Shown: one piece after another, positions 42,344 to 51,258 of the stretch
Layout of the letters: the number at the start of each line of letters is the position of its first letter
Position numbering within the stretch: position 1 is the stretch's first letter
Source of the DNA: Nitrospira sp. CG24A
Lineage (GTDB): Bacteria; Nitrospirota; Nitrospiria; Nitrospirales; Nitrospiraceae
NCBI GenBank assembly: GCA_002869925.2
Contig: NEWT02000037.1
Coordinates: 102,574-162,434, forward strand
Direction of reading: 5' to 3'
DNA: 59,861 nucleotides
The notes under the pieces: generated by a model
Told to the model about the DNA's origin: nothing
The model's database searches: none
The model's input: the letters and a program-made list of their open reading frames with translations, nothing else
Translations under genes and position numbers: made by a program

Positions 42344-43339
42344 ATGAAGGCTCTGTCCCGCCAAGGCCTTATGGTAGCAGTTGGAATGTGTTGTGTAGCC
42401 CTCCTCTGCCCCAGCCTCGTTACACCCGCGCAGGCTGCATCATCGCCACAGACAGCATCCTCATCCGGTCCCACAAAGCGGTGGGCGCAGTTCGAGTTGA
42501 GCCAAGCGGGGTCGACGGGAGATCCCCAAACCGGCAAGCCCGTCACCCTGACGATTGTTCTTGGAGGCGTGCCGGTTGGAACCACTCCGGTGGTGGCGAT
42601 CTGTGAATCGATTCTGTTTCAAGCTCAAATGGTGACGCTCGAACCGGATGCCGAGTCGATGGTGTTGAAAGGGACGGTGACGCTCGAACCGATTCTCATG
42701 AGTCGGACGTCCGTGCAACCCAGGGCGGCGCGAGTGCAAGTGACGTTTTCGCGGTCCCGTCCGGACAAACTCGAACGGTTTATGCGGCGGGTCGTATATG
42801 TGACCATGGACCGTTCGGAGCCACCCAATGAAAATAGTGAGTTGCCGCCCACTCGCCCCGAAGAATCGCAGAGCGAGGATGTCATTTTAGATGAAGTGAA
42901 ACCGGCCGTAGACCCGGTCTCGACCGGTGCGTTAGCCGAGGAAGATCTGGTCCCGTTTCCCTCCCCCGGGGAGGGGAAGGCGTACTGGCAGCATGTGAGC
43001 CATCTTATCAGCCGGAGTTGGGCTCGCCAGGTCCGCGGAATCCGGCATGCGCCAAGCAGTGAGACAGTGAAGGTCCTGTTCAAGATGTTTCCGAATGGCC
43101 GCGCCCAGCTGGTCGAGATTGAGAAAGGATCCGGGACACGAGAAATCGACGAGGCTGGAATCCATGCGGTGATTAATGCCCAACCGTTCCTGCCGTTTCC
43201 CAGCGAGTTGGGAGAAGAGGTGGTGGACGTGCATGTTCGAATGCGGACCGGTAGTCGGGGGCGGTCTCTTGAGATACAGTCGGTCGGGAGCCGGTCAACC
43301 AGCAAGCCTGACACGGCGAGCCAGCCTTCGAAGAAATAG
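42344..43339 (+). CDS. Exported protein with TonB-like C-terminal domain
   Basis: 331 residues from ATG 42344. A signal peptide (VAVGMCCVALLCPSLVTPAQA) is followed by ~200 residues rich in Pro/Glu with beta-rich stretches (FELSQAGSTGDPQTGKPVTLTIVLGG). The C-terminal ~90 residues resemble a TonB/TolA-type domain: YWQHVSHLISRSW, VKVLFKMFPNGRAQLVEIEKGSGTREIDEAGIHAVINAQPFLPFP. It lacks an N-terminal membrane anchor of TonB, so it is probably periplasmic. The start is between ATG 42335 and 42344. Confidence 0.7.
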   Translation: MKALSRQGLMVAVGMCCVALLCPSLVTPAQAASSPQTASSSGPTKRWAQFELSQAGSTGDPQTGKPVTLTIVLGGVPVGTTPVVAICESILFQAQMVTLEPDAESMVLKGTVTLEPILMSRTSVQPRAARVQVTFSRSRPDKLERFMRRVVYVTMDRSEPPNENSELPPTRPEESQSEDVILDEVKPAVDPVSTGALAEEDLVPFPSPGEGKAYWQHVSHLISRSWARQVRGIRHAPSSETVKVLFKMFPNGRAQLVEIEKGSGTREIDEAGIHAVINAQPFLPFPSELGEEVVDVHVRMRTGSRGRSLEIQSVGSRSTSKPDTASQPSKK

Positions 43340-43415
43340 TAGGCTACGGAAAGACCATGTTGGCACGGTGAAAATTCGATGGCCTGCACATCTAGGACAA
43401 CAGAAGAATACCGCA

Positions 43416-43539
43416 CAGGATGATCAAAAAGGCCGCCCAGCAAGGCCGCAGCGAGTGAAGGACCGAGGCGTACCCTCAGGGGTACGTTGAGGGTCTGAAC
43501 GATGCGAGAACGCTGCTGGCGGACGTTTTCAGCATCCTG
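43416..43539. repeat. Palindromic element family II, full copy
   Basis: Ends CAGGATGATCAAAAAGGCC and TTTTCAGCATCCTG are inverted; the central hairpin CGTACCC-tcag-GGGTACG is at 43469-43486. It ends 16 bp before the yceI start codon, and the bases following it hold that gene's ribosome binding site. Confidence 0.85.
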
Positions 43540-43555
43540 CCGGAAGGAGTGATTC

Positions 43556-44167
43556 ATGCTGAAGAAAAGAGGGGCGCGTTGGTTCGTGTTCTTGCTGCTG
43601 GAAGCGGTGATTTTGTTCCCGTTGGTGGTTCACGCTGAACCAGCTCGTTGGAACCTGGATACTGAACACTCGACGATCGAGTTTCGTGTCGCACACATGG
43701 TCGTATCGAAGACCACTGGCCGATTCACGGACTATACAGGCTTTGCCGATATGGACGCTGAGGCAGGCACTGTGACGGCCATTGAAGCCACCATTAAAGC
43801 TGGTTCAGTGAGTACGAACCACGAAAAACGTGATGCTCACTTACGGAATGCCGATTTTCTCGACGTGGAACAATACCCGACGATGATCTATAAGTTGAAG
43901 AGCTATAAGAAATCCGCAGAGGGCTTCACGGCGGTAGGAGACCTCACGCTACATGGTGTGACCAAGGACGTCACCCTGGTGGGCCGTTATAACGGGGCGA
44001 CAAAGGATCCCTGGGGTAATGTCAGGGCCGGCTTCAGCGCGGAGGGGAAGCTCAACCGCAAAGACTTTGGTTTGGTCTGGAACAAGACGCTGGATAGCGG
44101 CGGACTCGTCGTCGGCGACGAGGTTCAGATACGACTTGATATAGAATGTATCAAAACGAAGCCCTAG
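43556..44167 (+). CDS. YceI-family periplasmic protein
   Basis: A 203-residue lipocalin-like protein: signal peptide ending VVHA-EP, then ARWNLDTEHSTIEFRVAHMVVSKTTGRFTDYTGF, AEAGTVTAIEATIKAGSVSTNHEKRDAHLRNADFLDVEQYPTMIYK, GDLTLHGVTKDVTLVG, and LNRKDFGLVWNKTLDSGGLVVGDEVQI. YceI proteins bind polyisoprenoid lipids. GGAAGGAG precedes ATG 43556. The stop TAG is followed at once by a family II repeat end (CAGGATGCTGAAAAA). Confidence 0.92.
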   Translation: MLKKRGARWFVFLLLEAVILFPLVVHAEPARWNLDTEHSTIEFRVAHMVVSKTTGRFTDYTGFADMDAEAGTVTAIEATIKAGSVSTNHEKRDAHLRNADFLDVEQYPTMIYKLKSYKKSAEGFTAVGDLTLHGVTKDVTLVGRYNGATKDPWGNVRAGFSAEGKLNRKDFGLVWNKTLDSGGLVVGDEVQIRLDIECIKTKP

Positions 44168-44325
44168 CAGGATGCTGAAAAAGCCCGCCAGCATATGAAG
44201 ATCGGTACGCGTGAGACGTGAAAAGTGAAAGGTAAAACGTAGGATTGCCGAAAGCCCTTTCTTTAAAACCTTTCACCTTTTACGTTTCACCTTTCACGAA
44301 CGACAAGGACGGCCTTTTTGAACAA
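44168..44325. repeat. Family II element with a GTGAAAGG palindrome nested inside
   Basis: Outer arms CAGGATGCTGAAAAAGCCCGCCAGC (about 25 bases) at the left and GGACGGCCTTTTTGAACAACCTG at the right belong to family II. Between them (44209-44298) lies a foldback of a different family: GACGTGAAAAGTGAAAGGT at the left arm and ACCTTTCACC...GTTTCACCTTTCACG at the right. One element has replaced or entered the core of the other. Confidence 0.75.
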
Positions 44326-44341
44326 CCTGTGTGGTGTTGGC

Positions 44342-45343
44342 ATGAAGGCCATGGTTCTGGAGCGTACCGCGGATGTGGGAACTGCCCCGCTTCAGCTTCG
44401 CGAACTTCCAATACCAGAGCCAGGTCCTGGAGAGGTTCTGGTTCGCCTCACTGTCTGCGGGATTTGCCGGACGGATCTCCACGTCATCGAAGGTGAACTA
44501 CCAGACCCGTTGCTTCCGCTCATTCCTGGCCACCAAGCTGTCGGGATGGTGAGTCAGGTCGGCGCCGGTGTAAGTGAGCGGACGGTCGGCGAGCGAGTCG
44601 GGGTCGCCTGGCTGCAGCATACGTGCGGCCACTGCGAATTTTGCACAAGCGGGCGCGAGAACCTGTGCGAGCGCGCCAGATTTACCGGCTATCAGGTCGA
44701 TGGCGGGTACGCGGAGTATGCGCTTGTCCCGGAAGCATTTGCCTATCCGATTCCACCGGTCTTCAGTGATGCAGAAGCGGCCCCCCTCCTCTGTGCCGGG
44801 ATCATCGGCTACCGCGCGTTACGCCTGAGTGGAATCCAGCCGGGCCAACGGCTCGGTCTCTATGGGTTTGGCGCATCCGCTCACATTGCCATTCAGATTG
44901 CTCGGCATTGGGGCTGTCAGATCTATGTCAGTTCGTTGAAATCGGAGCATCGACGTCTCGCGCATGAATTGGGCGCCAAGTGGGTTGGTGGAGCGGCGGA
45001 CCTGCCACCGGACAAGCTCCATAGCTCAATCATCTTTGCGCCAGCCGGGGAATTGGTCCCGTCTGCCTTGCGTGCATTAGAGCGAGGCGGCACGCTCGCC
45101 CTCGCTGGTATTCATATGACGCCGATTCCCTCTCTCAATTATGATCGCGAGGTTTTTGGAGAGCGGGTCATTCGAAGCGTCACAGCCAATACGAGGCAGG
45201 ACGGGCTCGATCTCCTGCGCGAAGCTGCTGCAATCCCCATCAAACCACGCACCTTGTCATTCCCCCTCGCTGATGCCAACCGCGCGCTGCAAGAGTTAAA
45301 AGCCGGGCGCTATTCAGGAGCCGGCGTGCTCGTGCTCTCCTAA
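44342..45343 (+). CDS. Zinc-dependent alcohol dehydrogenase
   Basis: 333 residues from ATG 44342. It has medium-chain dehydrogenase motifs: [13 protein letters not shown] and [12 protein letters not shown] (catalytic zinc), [15 protein letters not shown] (structural zinc), [19 protein letters not shown], and [17 protein letters not shown] for nucleotide binding. The sequence is of the AdhP/zinc-binding group that oxidises or reduces aliphatic alcohols and aldehydes; the substrate is unclear. The first eight codons of an upstream TTG start (44318) are inside a repeat and are not counted. No clear ribosome binding site is visible. Confidence 0.88.
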   Translation: MKAMVLERTADVGTAPLQLRELPIPEPGPGEVLVRLTVCGICRTDLHVIEGELPDPLLPLIPGHQAVGMVSQVGAGVSERTVGERVGVAWLQHTCGHCEFCTSGRENLCERARFTGYQVDGGYAEYALVPEAFAYPIPPVFSDAEAAPLLCAGIIGYRALRLSGIQPGQRLGLYGFGASAHIAIQIARHWGCQIYVSSLKSEHRRLAHELGAKWVGGAADLPPDKLHSSIIFAPAGELVPSALRALERGGTLALAGIHMTPIPSLNYDREVFGERVIRSVTANTRQDGLDLLREAAAIPIKPRTLSFPLADANRALQELKAGRYSGAGVLVLS

Positions 45344-45442
45344 CCAGTCCTGAAAAAGTGAGTGTTGCTTCTGGTCCCCGGCGTGCCATTGGGCTTTCTC
45401 GAAAACTGAATTTGCTTCTTCAAGACAGGCGACCAGTTCATA

Positions 45443-45471
45443 TTGAGGCAAATTACACGTACTCTGATAAA
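45443..45471 (+). promoter_or_regulatory. Possible promoter of the lipoprotein gene at 45563
   Basis: TTGAGG at 45443-45448 and GATAAA at 45466-45471 with a 17-bp spacer, about 90 bp before the start codon. Both boxes are imperfect. Confidence 0.3.
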
Positions 45472-45562
45472 TAGGGTGCTTTCCAAGGGTTTCGCCCAAT
45501 GAGCGAGGCGTTTTCCCGAGGTCTGTTACTGCTATTGGAGTAATCACTGTAAGGAGATTCGG

Positions 45563-46258
45563 ATGTGGGCAAGAATGCTACTGGTTCTCGTGTGCGTGAG
45601 CGGAGCGCTTGTCGGCTGCGCGAAAGACCCAATACTGATAACGGCCGAAAACCGTTCGTTGCTCAAGAGTCCCCCATTCTATTCTGCGCATGGCTCTATT
45701 CCAAAATTTTACTATGCTTCACGCGGAGAGCAAACGACCGCGTTTTTGGGAGGGCTTCTCTTTAGTCTTCTGTTCTTGCCTGTCGCGATGGCGATGGAGA
45801 ATTCCCATGATGACCTTGCGGGGCTCTATCGCTTGGAAAACCCTGGCCTAAAGATTGAGGAGGATCTTACTCGACGTATTGTCAAAGAATATGATTTGAA
45901 AGACATCCGCCCGAATGAGGTCGGTGGATCTTGGAGCGAACCAGAGGATCTGAAGCGTCGTTTTTCACAGGGGTTGTTTCTTGAAGTACGAAGTGATCAA
46001 TGGGGGCTTCAACCCTCTTCGTGGTCGCAGTTTCATGTCGTTTTGAAATCGAGCGCACGACTGGTATCAGTTCAGGATGCCAAAGAGATATGGTATGACA
46101 CTTGTACCTCTGAAAAGATTGATGGGGAGCGAGACCCGAAGCTAGAGGATTTAAAAGCGAAGGACGGAGAACTATTAAAGACGATGGTGAAAGAGGCTAC
46201 AGAAGCTTGTGCAAATGAGCTGTGGCAAAAACTCCAAATGGTTGCGATGCCGAAATAA
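45563..46258 (+). CDS. Lipoprotein of unknown function
   Basis: A 231-residue protein with leader MWARMLLVLVCVSGALVGC ending in a lipobox. A second hydrophobic stretch AFLGGLLFSLLFLPVAMAM lies at ~residues 54-72. The rest is a soluble alpha/beta region with no recognised family (LTRRIVKEYDLKDIRPNEVGGSW; FHVVLKSSARLVSVQDAKEIWYDTC; two Cys). TAAGGAG lies 7 bases upstream of ATG. It is convergent with the HemD-like gene. Confidence 0.7.
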   Translation: MWARMLLVLVCVSGALVGCAKDPILITAENRSLLKSPPFYSAHGSIPKFYYASRGEQTTAFLGGLLFSLLFLPVAMAMENSHDDLAGLYRLENPGLKIEEDLTRRIVKEYDLKDIRPNEVGGSWSEPEDLKRRFSQGLFLEVRSDQWGLQPSSWSQFHVVLKSSARLVSVQDAKEIWYDTCTSEKIDGERDPKLEDLKAKDGELLKTMVKEATEACANELWQKLQMVAMPK

Positions 46259-46291
46259 GTCTCCGTGCAGGAAGGTGGTATTTGGAAGAAA

Positions 46292-47137
46292 TCAGTTGGG
46301 CCGTCTTTTCCTATTCAGAGTAGCGCAGGCCTGCTCGCTGGTCTCTTTGACCAGCACTCCCATCTTCGGGTGTGACGGTTCGAAGTCGATCGGCCACTCG
46401 TGGTGGCGGAGGCGTTCGCTTGCGGTGGGGCCGATGGAGGCGACGACCATTTTCTTGAGTGCTGCACGAAAGGGCTCCACCTTCCCGTCTTTCTCTAATA
46501 CCTGCATGACATGATCGACTTGGGCGGCGTTGGTGATAAGGAGCACCGCGACTTTCCCGGCGATGATGTCGTCGAGTGCCTGTCTGAGTGCTCCCAGCTC
46601 TTCCGGGAGGGCCCAGCGATAGATGGGGACCTGGAAGACTTTGGCCCCTCGCTGGTTCAAGGCTTCCAGTAAATCCAGATTGGATACTCCGTACTCCTGC
46701 ACAGCGACGCGCAACCCCTTCACCGGCCGGTACTCATCCAACGTAGAGATCAGATCGACCCAGGTATTCGGTTCGGGTACCGTCAACGTCGGTTGGAGGC
46801 CGAATGATTTAAGGGCTGCGACCGGTTTGGGTCCTCGGGCAACTATGGCCGTCTGTTCGAGCGCTGCCACTATCGATGCCCAGGGATAGCGTGTCTTGAG
46901 GAGATCGAACAGCGCGGTGGTGCCGACGCCGGTCAACAGGATAAGCATATCGACTCGCTCGGTCGTCAGCTGAACCCCAAACTTCAACGCCGCGGAATTG
47001 TCATCCAATGGAATTTCACGGAGGGCAGGAGTGACGAGCGGATTTCCCCCATGGCGCTCGATGAGCCGGGCGATCTCCGCCGCCATGCGGCTCTCGAAGG
47101 CGGCGACGGTGAGACCATTGAATCCGACGGTAGCCAT
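46292..47137 (-). CDS. hemD: Uroporphyrinogen-III synthase-like protein
   Basis: A 281-residue two-domain protein of the HemD fold: GLTVAAFESRMAAEIARLIERHGG, VDMLILLTGVGTTALFDLLK, AIVARGPKPVAALKSFG, LRVAVQEYGVSNLDLLEALNQRGAKVFQVPIYRW, AVLLITNAAQVDHVMQVL, VVASIGPTASERLRHHEWPIDFEPSHPKMGVLVKE. Uroporphyrinogen-III synthase closes the tetrapyrrole ring on the way to haem, sirohaem and cobalamin. The gene is apart from other haem genes, so a paralogue with another role cannot be excluded. Confidence 0.85.
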   Translation of the reverse strand: MATVGFNGLTVAAFESRMAAEIARLIERHGGNPLVTPALREIPLDDNSAALKFGVQLTTERVDMLILLTGVGTTALFDLLKTRYPWASIVAALEQTAIVARGPKPVAALKSFGLQPTLTVPEPNTWVDLISTLDEYRPVKGLRVAVQEYGVSNLDLLEALNQRGAKVFQVPIYRWALPEELGALRQALDDIIAGKVAVLLITNAAQVDHVMQVLEKDGKVEPFRAALKKMVVASIGPTASERLRHHEWPIDFEPSHPKMGVLVKETSEQACATLNRKRRPN

Positions 47138-47226
47138 TTATAGGTTCGAAGCAAAAAGCTCAGTGGACTGTTTGTTCAAGATGGGGAACGTGGGCATCGT
47201 ACCATAATTGGCCAGTACGCGTGACC

Positions 47227-47391
47227 GATGAGGTCCCTCAGATTTCTTATACCTCTCTTCATGAGGGTGGCCGAGGCTGCCCTTTACTGCGCGCATCGAA
47301 CGAGCACATTCTGATCGTGCGCGTTCTGCGAGCAAGAAGGGCACCTGGCCATCCCCCCTCCGCTGGCGGCCTTTTTCAGCATCCTGCTAGG
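47227..47391. repeat. Family II variant, one arm plus alternative core
   Basis: The right end GGCGGCCTTTTTCAGCATCCTG is a normal family II arm. The interior, containing GCCCTTTACTGCGCGCATCG and GTGCGCGTTCTGCGAGCAAG, is nearly identical in reverse to 283-425. The left arm is not recognisable, so this copy is truncated. Spurious ORFs occur in it on both strands. Confidence 0.7.
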
Positions 47392-47445
47392 GTTTTCAAT
47401 TGACGGAGCAGAGGGTGTCTCCCTACTATACGAATTCAATCGAGG

Positions 47446-47892
47446 ATGTTTATGAGTGCTCCGCTCCACCGAGGATTACGCCATGTGGCGCTGCGCGTCA
47501 CGAATATCGTGCGCTCTCGCACGTTCTATGAACAGTTGTTGGGAATGAAGGTGGTCTGGGAGCCAGACCCCGATAACGTGTATTTCAGTTCTGGGTCGGA
47601 TAATTTCGCCTTGCACCAGATTCCACTGCCCGATCTCGCATCGTATCAACCCTTGAAGGGGCAATCGTTGGATCACATTGGCGTAATCCTTGAGAGTCCT
47701 GGGGCCGTCGACCGAATGTATCGGGAAATCGAACCGCGGCTGCTGCAGCTGGGTGGCCGGGTTGTGACACCACCAAAGCAGCATCGCGACGGCAGCTATT
47801 CGTTTTACTTTTCCGATCCCGACGGGATTGTCATTCAAGCATTGTACGAACCCATCATCAGCAAGCTGGAGTGGGTGAAAGGTAAAACGTGA
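47446..47892 (+). CDS. VOC-superfamily (glyoxalase/dioxygenase-fold) protein
   Basis: A 148-residue vicinal-oxygen-chelate protein with two beta-alpha-beta-beta-beta modules: LRHVALRVTNIVRSRTFYEQLLGMKVVWEPDPDNVYFSSGSDNFALHQ, and SLDHIGVILESPGAVDRMYREIEPRLLQLGGRV...SYSFYFSDPDGIVIQALYEP. Metal ligands H13-like, H68-like and E-like positions are plausible. The last codons and the TGA stop lie inside the GTGAAAGG palindrome (47875-47940), so the end of the protein (WVKGKT) is repeat-encoded. Confidence 0.85.
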   Translation: MFMSAPLHRGLRHVALRVTNIVRSRTFYEQLLGMKVVWEPDPDNVYFSSGSDNFALHQIPLPDLASYQPLKGQSLDHIGVILESPGAVDRMYREIEPRLLQLGGRVVTPPKQHRDGSYSFYFSDPDGIVIQALYEPIISKLEWVKGKT

Positions 47893-47940
47893 AAGGTAAG
47901 TCAGCCACGTACGTTTTACCTCTCACGTTTCACCTTTCAC
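47875..47940. repeat. GTGAAAGGT/ACGTTTCACC palindrome, copy 2
   Basis: The left arm (GTGAAAGGTAAAACGTGAAA) and right arm (TTTTACC...CACGTTTCACCTTTCAC) fold back around a short loop containing ACGTACGT. Related units: 44209-44298, 51771-51834 and 58849-58926. It encodes the VOC gene's last codons and stop, and ends just before the next start codon. Confidence 0.8.
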
Positions 47941-47944
47941 GAGT

Positions 47945-49585
47945 ATGAAGATCTGGGACAGTCTGCCGAAACAGCAGTATCTCAGCCTGGCGCCCTGGGC
48001 ATGGGTTCAATTAGAGAGCGCGGACCCTCCTGGGCCTTTTCCCTTTATTGCAGGGGTGGCGCCTGAAGTTGTCGCCAGTCTCCATGAGGCCCATGGTCTC
48101 CTCTCCAGCGCGCTCGATACGGCTATCAGCGATGTCTTTTCTAAACGGGCTCCGATCGACGATCCTGATCGCCAGCGTCGGCTGGAAGATGCGTATGCGG
48201 AGGTGATTAGAGCCCATCCCCATCTGCAACAGCACATTCGTTGCGGGCGGAAGCCGGACGGGACGTTTCACTGGGAGTTTCCAACCGATTCCTCAAAATC
48301 CTCCACGGTCACGAATGGCGGGCTTCGGATCTTCCATTCCGTGAGGCGGCAGGCGATTCCAATCGGGTTCGACCAGCGTGAGATGGGGCCGCTGGTGGGA
48401 AAACTCCTGGGGTTCTTGGACGGCACCCATCAGACTGAGGAGATCAAGACGGTGGTAGCGACCTCGGGGCGGGATGGTGAACGTCTACTGACGCGACTGA
48501 TCGAGTCCCTTCACCAGCATGAGTGCTTGGTCAGCTCGATCATCTCCTCCGTCAGATCCCATTGGTTGGAAACGCTGCACGATCAAGACACGGTCCACCT
48601 CGGTCATGCCGCGCTGCTCTATCGGCAACGGGACCACGTGCTGTGGTTCGATCCCTGGCTGCTCCCCTGGTTTGCGGAGTCTTCCGTTCCGTCGCTCTGG
48701 GGGTCGCTGCTGCCCAAACCGGCTGCCGTCTTCTTGACCCACGATCATGACGATCATGTGGATCCTCGCACGCTTTTGCACCTGCCCAAGGACACGCCGA
48801 TCATCGTGCCGAGCCGAAGGAATCGGCGCACCCTCTCCTACGATTATCTGTCGCTCTTGCGGGAACTGGGGTTCGGACATGTGATCGAATTGGCGCATGG
48901 AGATGGTTGGGCGTTCGATGGAGGGGCCGTGTATGCTGTGCCGTTCTACGGCGAAGATCCATGCGACCTGGAGATGCCGCGTAACTGTTACCTTATCGTC
49001 GATCGTGGCTATAATGTGCTTGTGCATGCGGATAGCGGGCCAACGAATAGTGGCAGGTCAGCCCTCAAGGATGGCGTGATCCAATCGCTCGCGCAGAAGC
49101 ATGGGGCGATTCCACTGGTGTTTGCCTCGCAACAACAATTGCTCGAAGTTCGTGGCCATGCGGCCCACGCACCCTTGTCTCATCCAGGGAAATGGCTCGA
49201 CGTGGGAGAAAACGGCTATCTGACGAACGCGTATCTTGCCGATGTGTGCGCGGCAGCACAGGCCAAGCTCTTCGTGTCCTATGCCACCGGTGGCGCAGAG
49301 TGGTATCCGGACCATCTCTCGTTCATGTTCAGCCGACGGAATCCAGCGCGCACCGCGCTGTTGACGGCTCATTGGGAACGGCCTGAAGCTCTCAAGGAAC
49401 TTCTCGTGACGCAGGGATGCGAGTATCATCACAGCCATGCGTTGGATCTGTTTCGTCGCACGGCTGATGGGCAGGTGAAACCGTTGACGACAGGGGAAGC
49501 TCTGACGCCCCTCTCTCTCCACCGGCTTGACCATGGCGATCCTCTGTTTATCACCGCGAACAGCCGCACTGCGCCATCTCGATAA
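47945..49585 (+). CDS. Metallo-beta-lactamase-fold hydrolase with N-terminal helical domain
   Basis: A 546-residue protein. The first ~210 residues are mostly helical and unrecognised; residues around 140-160 ([19 protein letters not shown]) resemble a small winged-helix of the PqqD type. From ~210 there is an MBL domain: [15 protein letters not shown], the metal-binding [34 protein letters not shown]. The C-terminal residues have further His. The HxHxDH motif supports a two-metal hydrolase; the substrate is unknown. The ATG follows the palindrome with no strong ribosome binding site. Confidence 0.8.
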   Translation: MKIWDSLPKQQYLSLAPWAWVQLESADPPGPFPFIAGVAPEVVASLHEAHGLLSSALDTAISDVFSKRAPIDDPDRQRRLEDAYAEVIRAHPHLQQHIRCGRKPDGTFHWEFPTDSSKSSTVTNGGLRIFHSVRRQAIPIGFDQREMGPLVGKLLGFLDGTHQTEEIKTVVATSGRDGERLLTRLIESLHQHECLVSSIISSVRSHWLETLHDQDTVHLGHAALLYRQRDHVLWFDPWLLPWFAESSVPSLWGSLLPKPAAVFLTHDHDDHVDPRTLLHLPKDTPIIVPSRRNRRTLSYDYLSLLRELGFGHVIELAHGDGWAFDGGAVYAVPFYGEDPCDLEMPRNCYLIVDRGYNVLVHADSGPTNSGRSALKDGVIQSLAQKHGAIPLVFASQQQLLEVRGHAAHAPLSHPGKWLDVGENGYLTNAYLADVCAAAQAKLFVSYATGGAEWYPDHLSFMFSRRNPARTALLTAHWERPEALKELLVTQGCEYHHSHALDLFRRTADGQVKPLTTGEALTPLSLHRLDHGDPLFITANSRTAPSR

Positions 49586-49601
49586 ATCGAAAGGACTGAC
49601 T

Positions 49602-50633
49602 ATGGCCGTACATAAGAAGCAGCAAGATCCCATCCTCGTCACCGGCGTCGCAGGATTTATCGGCTTCCATACCGCGATCAGATTGCTGGAGCGAGGTGAG
49701 CAGGTAATCGGACTCGATAACGTCAACGACTACTACGACGTACGACTGAAGAAGGCGAGACTGGCGAAGCTGAAACCGTTCAAGTCGTTTTCGTTCACGA
49801 AGCTTGATCTAGCCAATCGGGTCGGGATGAAGAAGCTGTTCGCGAAGCATCCGATCCGACGCGTGGTCCATCTGGCGGCGCAGGCAGGTGTGCGGTATTC
49901 GCTGGTGAACCCGCATGCCTATACGGACAGCAACATCGAAGGGTTCTTAAACATATTGGAAGGCTGCCGGCATGCGAAGGTGAAGCACCTCGTCTATGCC
50001 TCGTCGAGTTCTGTGTATGGCGGCAATACGCAGATGCCGTTTTCAATTCATGACAACGTCGATCACCCTGTCTCTCTCTATGCGGCCAGCAAAAAGGCCA
50101 ATGAACTCATGGCCCATTGCTATGCGCATCTGTATCGGGTTCCCTGCACGGGGCTGAGGTTTTTCACGGTGTATGGGCCCTGGGGAAGACCCGATATGGC
50201 GCTCTTCATATTTACGAAGGCGATCTTGGAGGGAAAACCGATTGAGGTCTACAACCATGGAAAGATGCGCCGCGACTTTACCTATATCGATGACATCGTT
50301 GAAGGCGTGATTCGGACACTCGATCACCCAGCCACGCCGAACCAGGCCTGGTCCGGAGATAGACCGGATCCCGGGACGAGTTCAGCGCCGGCCAGGATCT
50401 ACAATATCGGGAATCATCAGCCGGTCGAGCTACTCCACTTCATCGAGGTGCTGGAGCAGGAGCTAGGAAAGAAAGCGGTGAAGAAGTTGCTGCCGATTCA
50501 GCCGGGCGATGTGCCGGCGACGTATGCCGATGTCGAAGATCTGACTCGAGACGTTGGGTTTGCCCCAGCGACGCCGATCGAAGAAGGTATCGCGCGTTTT
50601 GTGCAGTGGTATCGGGACTTCTACAAAAAGTAA
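49602..50633 (+). CDS. UDP-glucuronate 4-epimerase-like SDR
   Basis: 343 residues from ATG 49602 (AAAGGA upstream). An extended short-chain dehydrogenase: [58 protein letters not shown], the catalytic [11 protein letters not shown] Ser and Y-x-x-x-K in [10 protein letters not shown], and [23 protein letters not shown]. The DNVNDYYD and GVRYS patterns are specific to UDP-glucuronate 4-epimerases, which make UDP-galacturonate for surface polysaccharide. It overlaps the MBL gene's frame only if a longer upstream start is used. A terminator follows. Confidence 0.93.
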   Translation: MAVHKKQQDPILVTGVAGFIGFHTAIRLLERGEQVIGLDNVNDYYDVRLKKARLAKLKPFKSFSFTKLDLANRVGMKKLFAKHPIRRVVHLAAQAGVRYSLVNPHAYTDSNIEGFLNILEGCRHAKVKHLVYASSSSVYGGNTQMPFSIHDNVDHPVSLYAASKKANELMAHCYAHLYRVPCTGLRFFTVYGPWGRPDMALFIFTKAILEGKPIEVYNHGKMRRDFTYIDDIVEGVIRTLDHPATPNQAWSGDRPDPGTSSAPARIYNIGNHQPVELLHFIEVLEQELGKKAVKKLLPIQPGDVPATYADVEDLTRDVGFAPATPIEEGIARFVQWYRDFYKK

Positions 50634-50669
50634 GGGACGTCAAACCATTCATGGCCTGACGTCCCTTCT
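50634..50669. terminator. Terminator hairpin shared by converging genes
   Basis: GGGACGTCA (50634-50642) pairs with TGACGTCCC (50657-50665) and is followed by TTCTC; the first base is right after the epimerase stop. On the minus strand it can also serve the exported-protein gene at 50689. Confidence 0.6.
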
Positions 50670-50688
50670 CGGATACGTTGATCGTCAG

Positions 50689-51258
50689 TTACGGACAGCC
50701 AATCGGTATAAATCCGCGCCCGAAAATCTTGGACAGAGTGACGTAGCGAGCATTGTCGTAAAACGAATAGCTCGCTCCGCGCTGATTTTTTCCAGAAAGG
50801 TCTCCGCCGTACGAGGGGTCTGTCCCATAAAAGAACCCGCCGCGAGTTTTCTCGTTGAGATGTAGCCATTCTCCATATTTCGAACAGACTTCAGCCTGGA
50901 CCGATCCTGATGAGGCGATGCTAGCATGCCAATCGCTAGCCCAATCAGGTGTCTGCCCTCCACTGGCCACGCCGGTATGATTGCGGTCGGAGTGCGAGGG
51001 AATGTCGTAGTGAGGAGCTGTAGCCACGGTGGGGCGATAGGTTGGCATGTCTTCCAGCGATGGCACAATCGACAGTTCTTTTAAGGTCATCAGCGTACAA
51101 CCAGGTAAATCTTTGTTGGTATAGAGGGGGCTCCCATCGGCTTGAGGGCATTCCCGCATCAGGAATGGGTCGGAGGCGATGGTGGTATCGGCTAATACCG
51201 ATGTTGAGGAAAGAACAAGAGCCGTCGCGGCGATTATGAGCAGATGGGCAGGTTGCAT
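50689..51258 (-). CDS. Exported protein of unknown function
   Basis: 189 residues from ATG 51258, placed by GGGGGAGG upstream. A signal peptide ends SVLA-DT. The mature part has ECPQADGSPLYTNKDLPGC, a motif of small exported proteins with a Cys pair and a DUF4124-like start, then a Pro/Thr-rich linker, then WHASIASSGSVQAEVCSKYGEWLHLNEKTRGGFFYGTDPSYG and a basic end with a last Cys. There are four cysteines in all. No firm family. Confidence 0.65.
   Translation of the reverse strand: MQPAHLLIIAATALVLSSTSVLADTTIASDPFLMRECPQADGSPLYTNKDLPGCTLMTLKELSIVPSLEDMPTYRPTVATAPHYDIPSHSDRNHTGVASGGQTPDWASDWHASIASSGSVQAEVCSKYGEWLHLNEKTRGGFFYGTDPSYGGDLSGKNQRGASYSFYDNARYVTLSKIFGRGFIPIGCP

Noticed and set aside
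42625-43557. 310-residue antisense ORF over the TonB-like gene
   Set aside because: Begins within a family II repeat and has low-complexity shadow composition; the plus-strand gene has a signal peptide and a domain.
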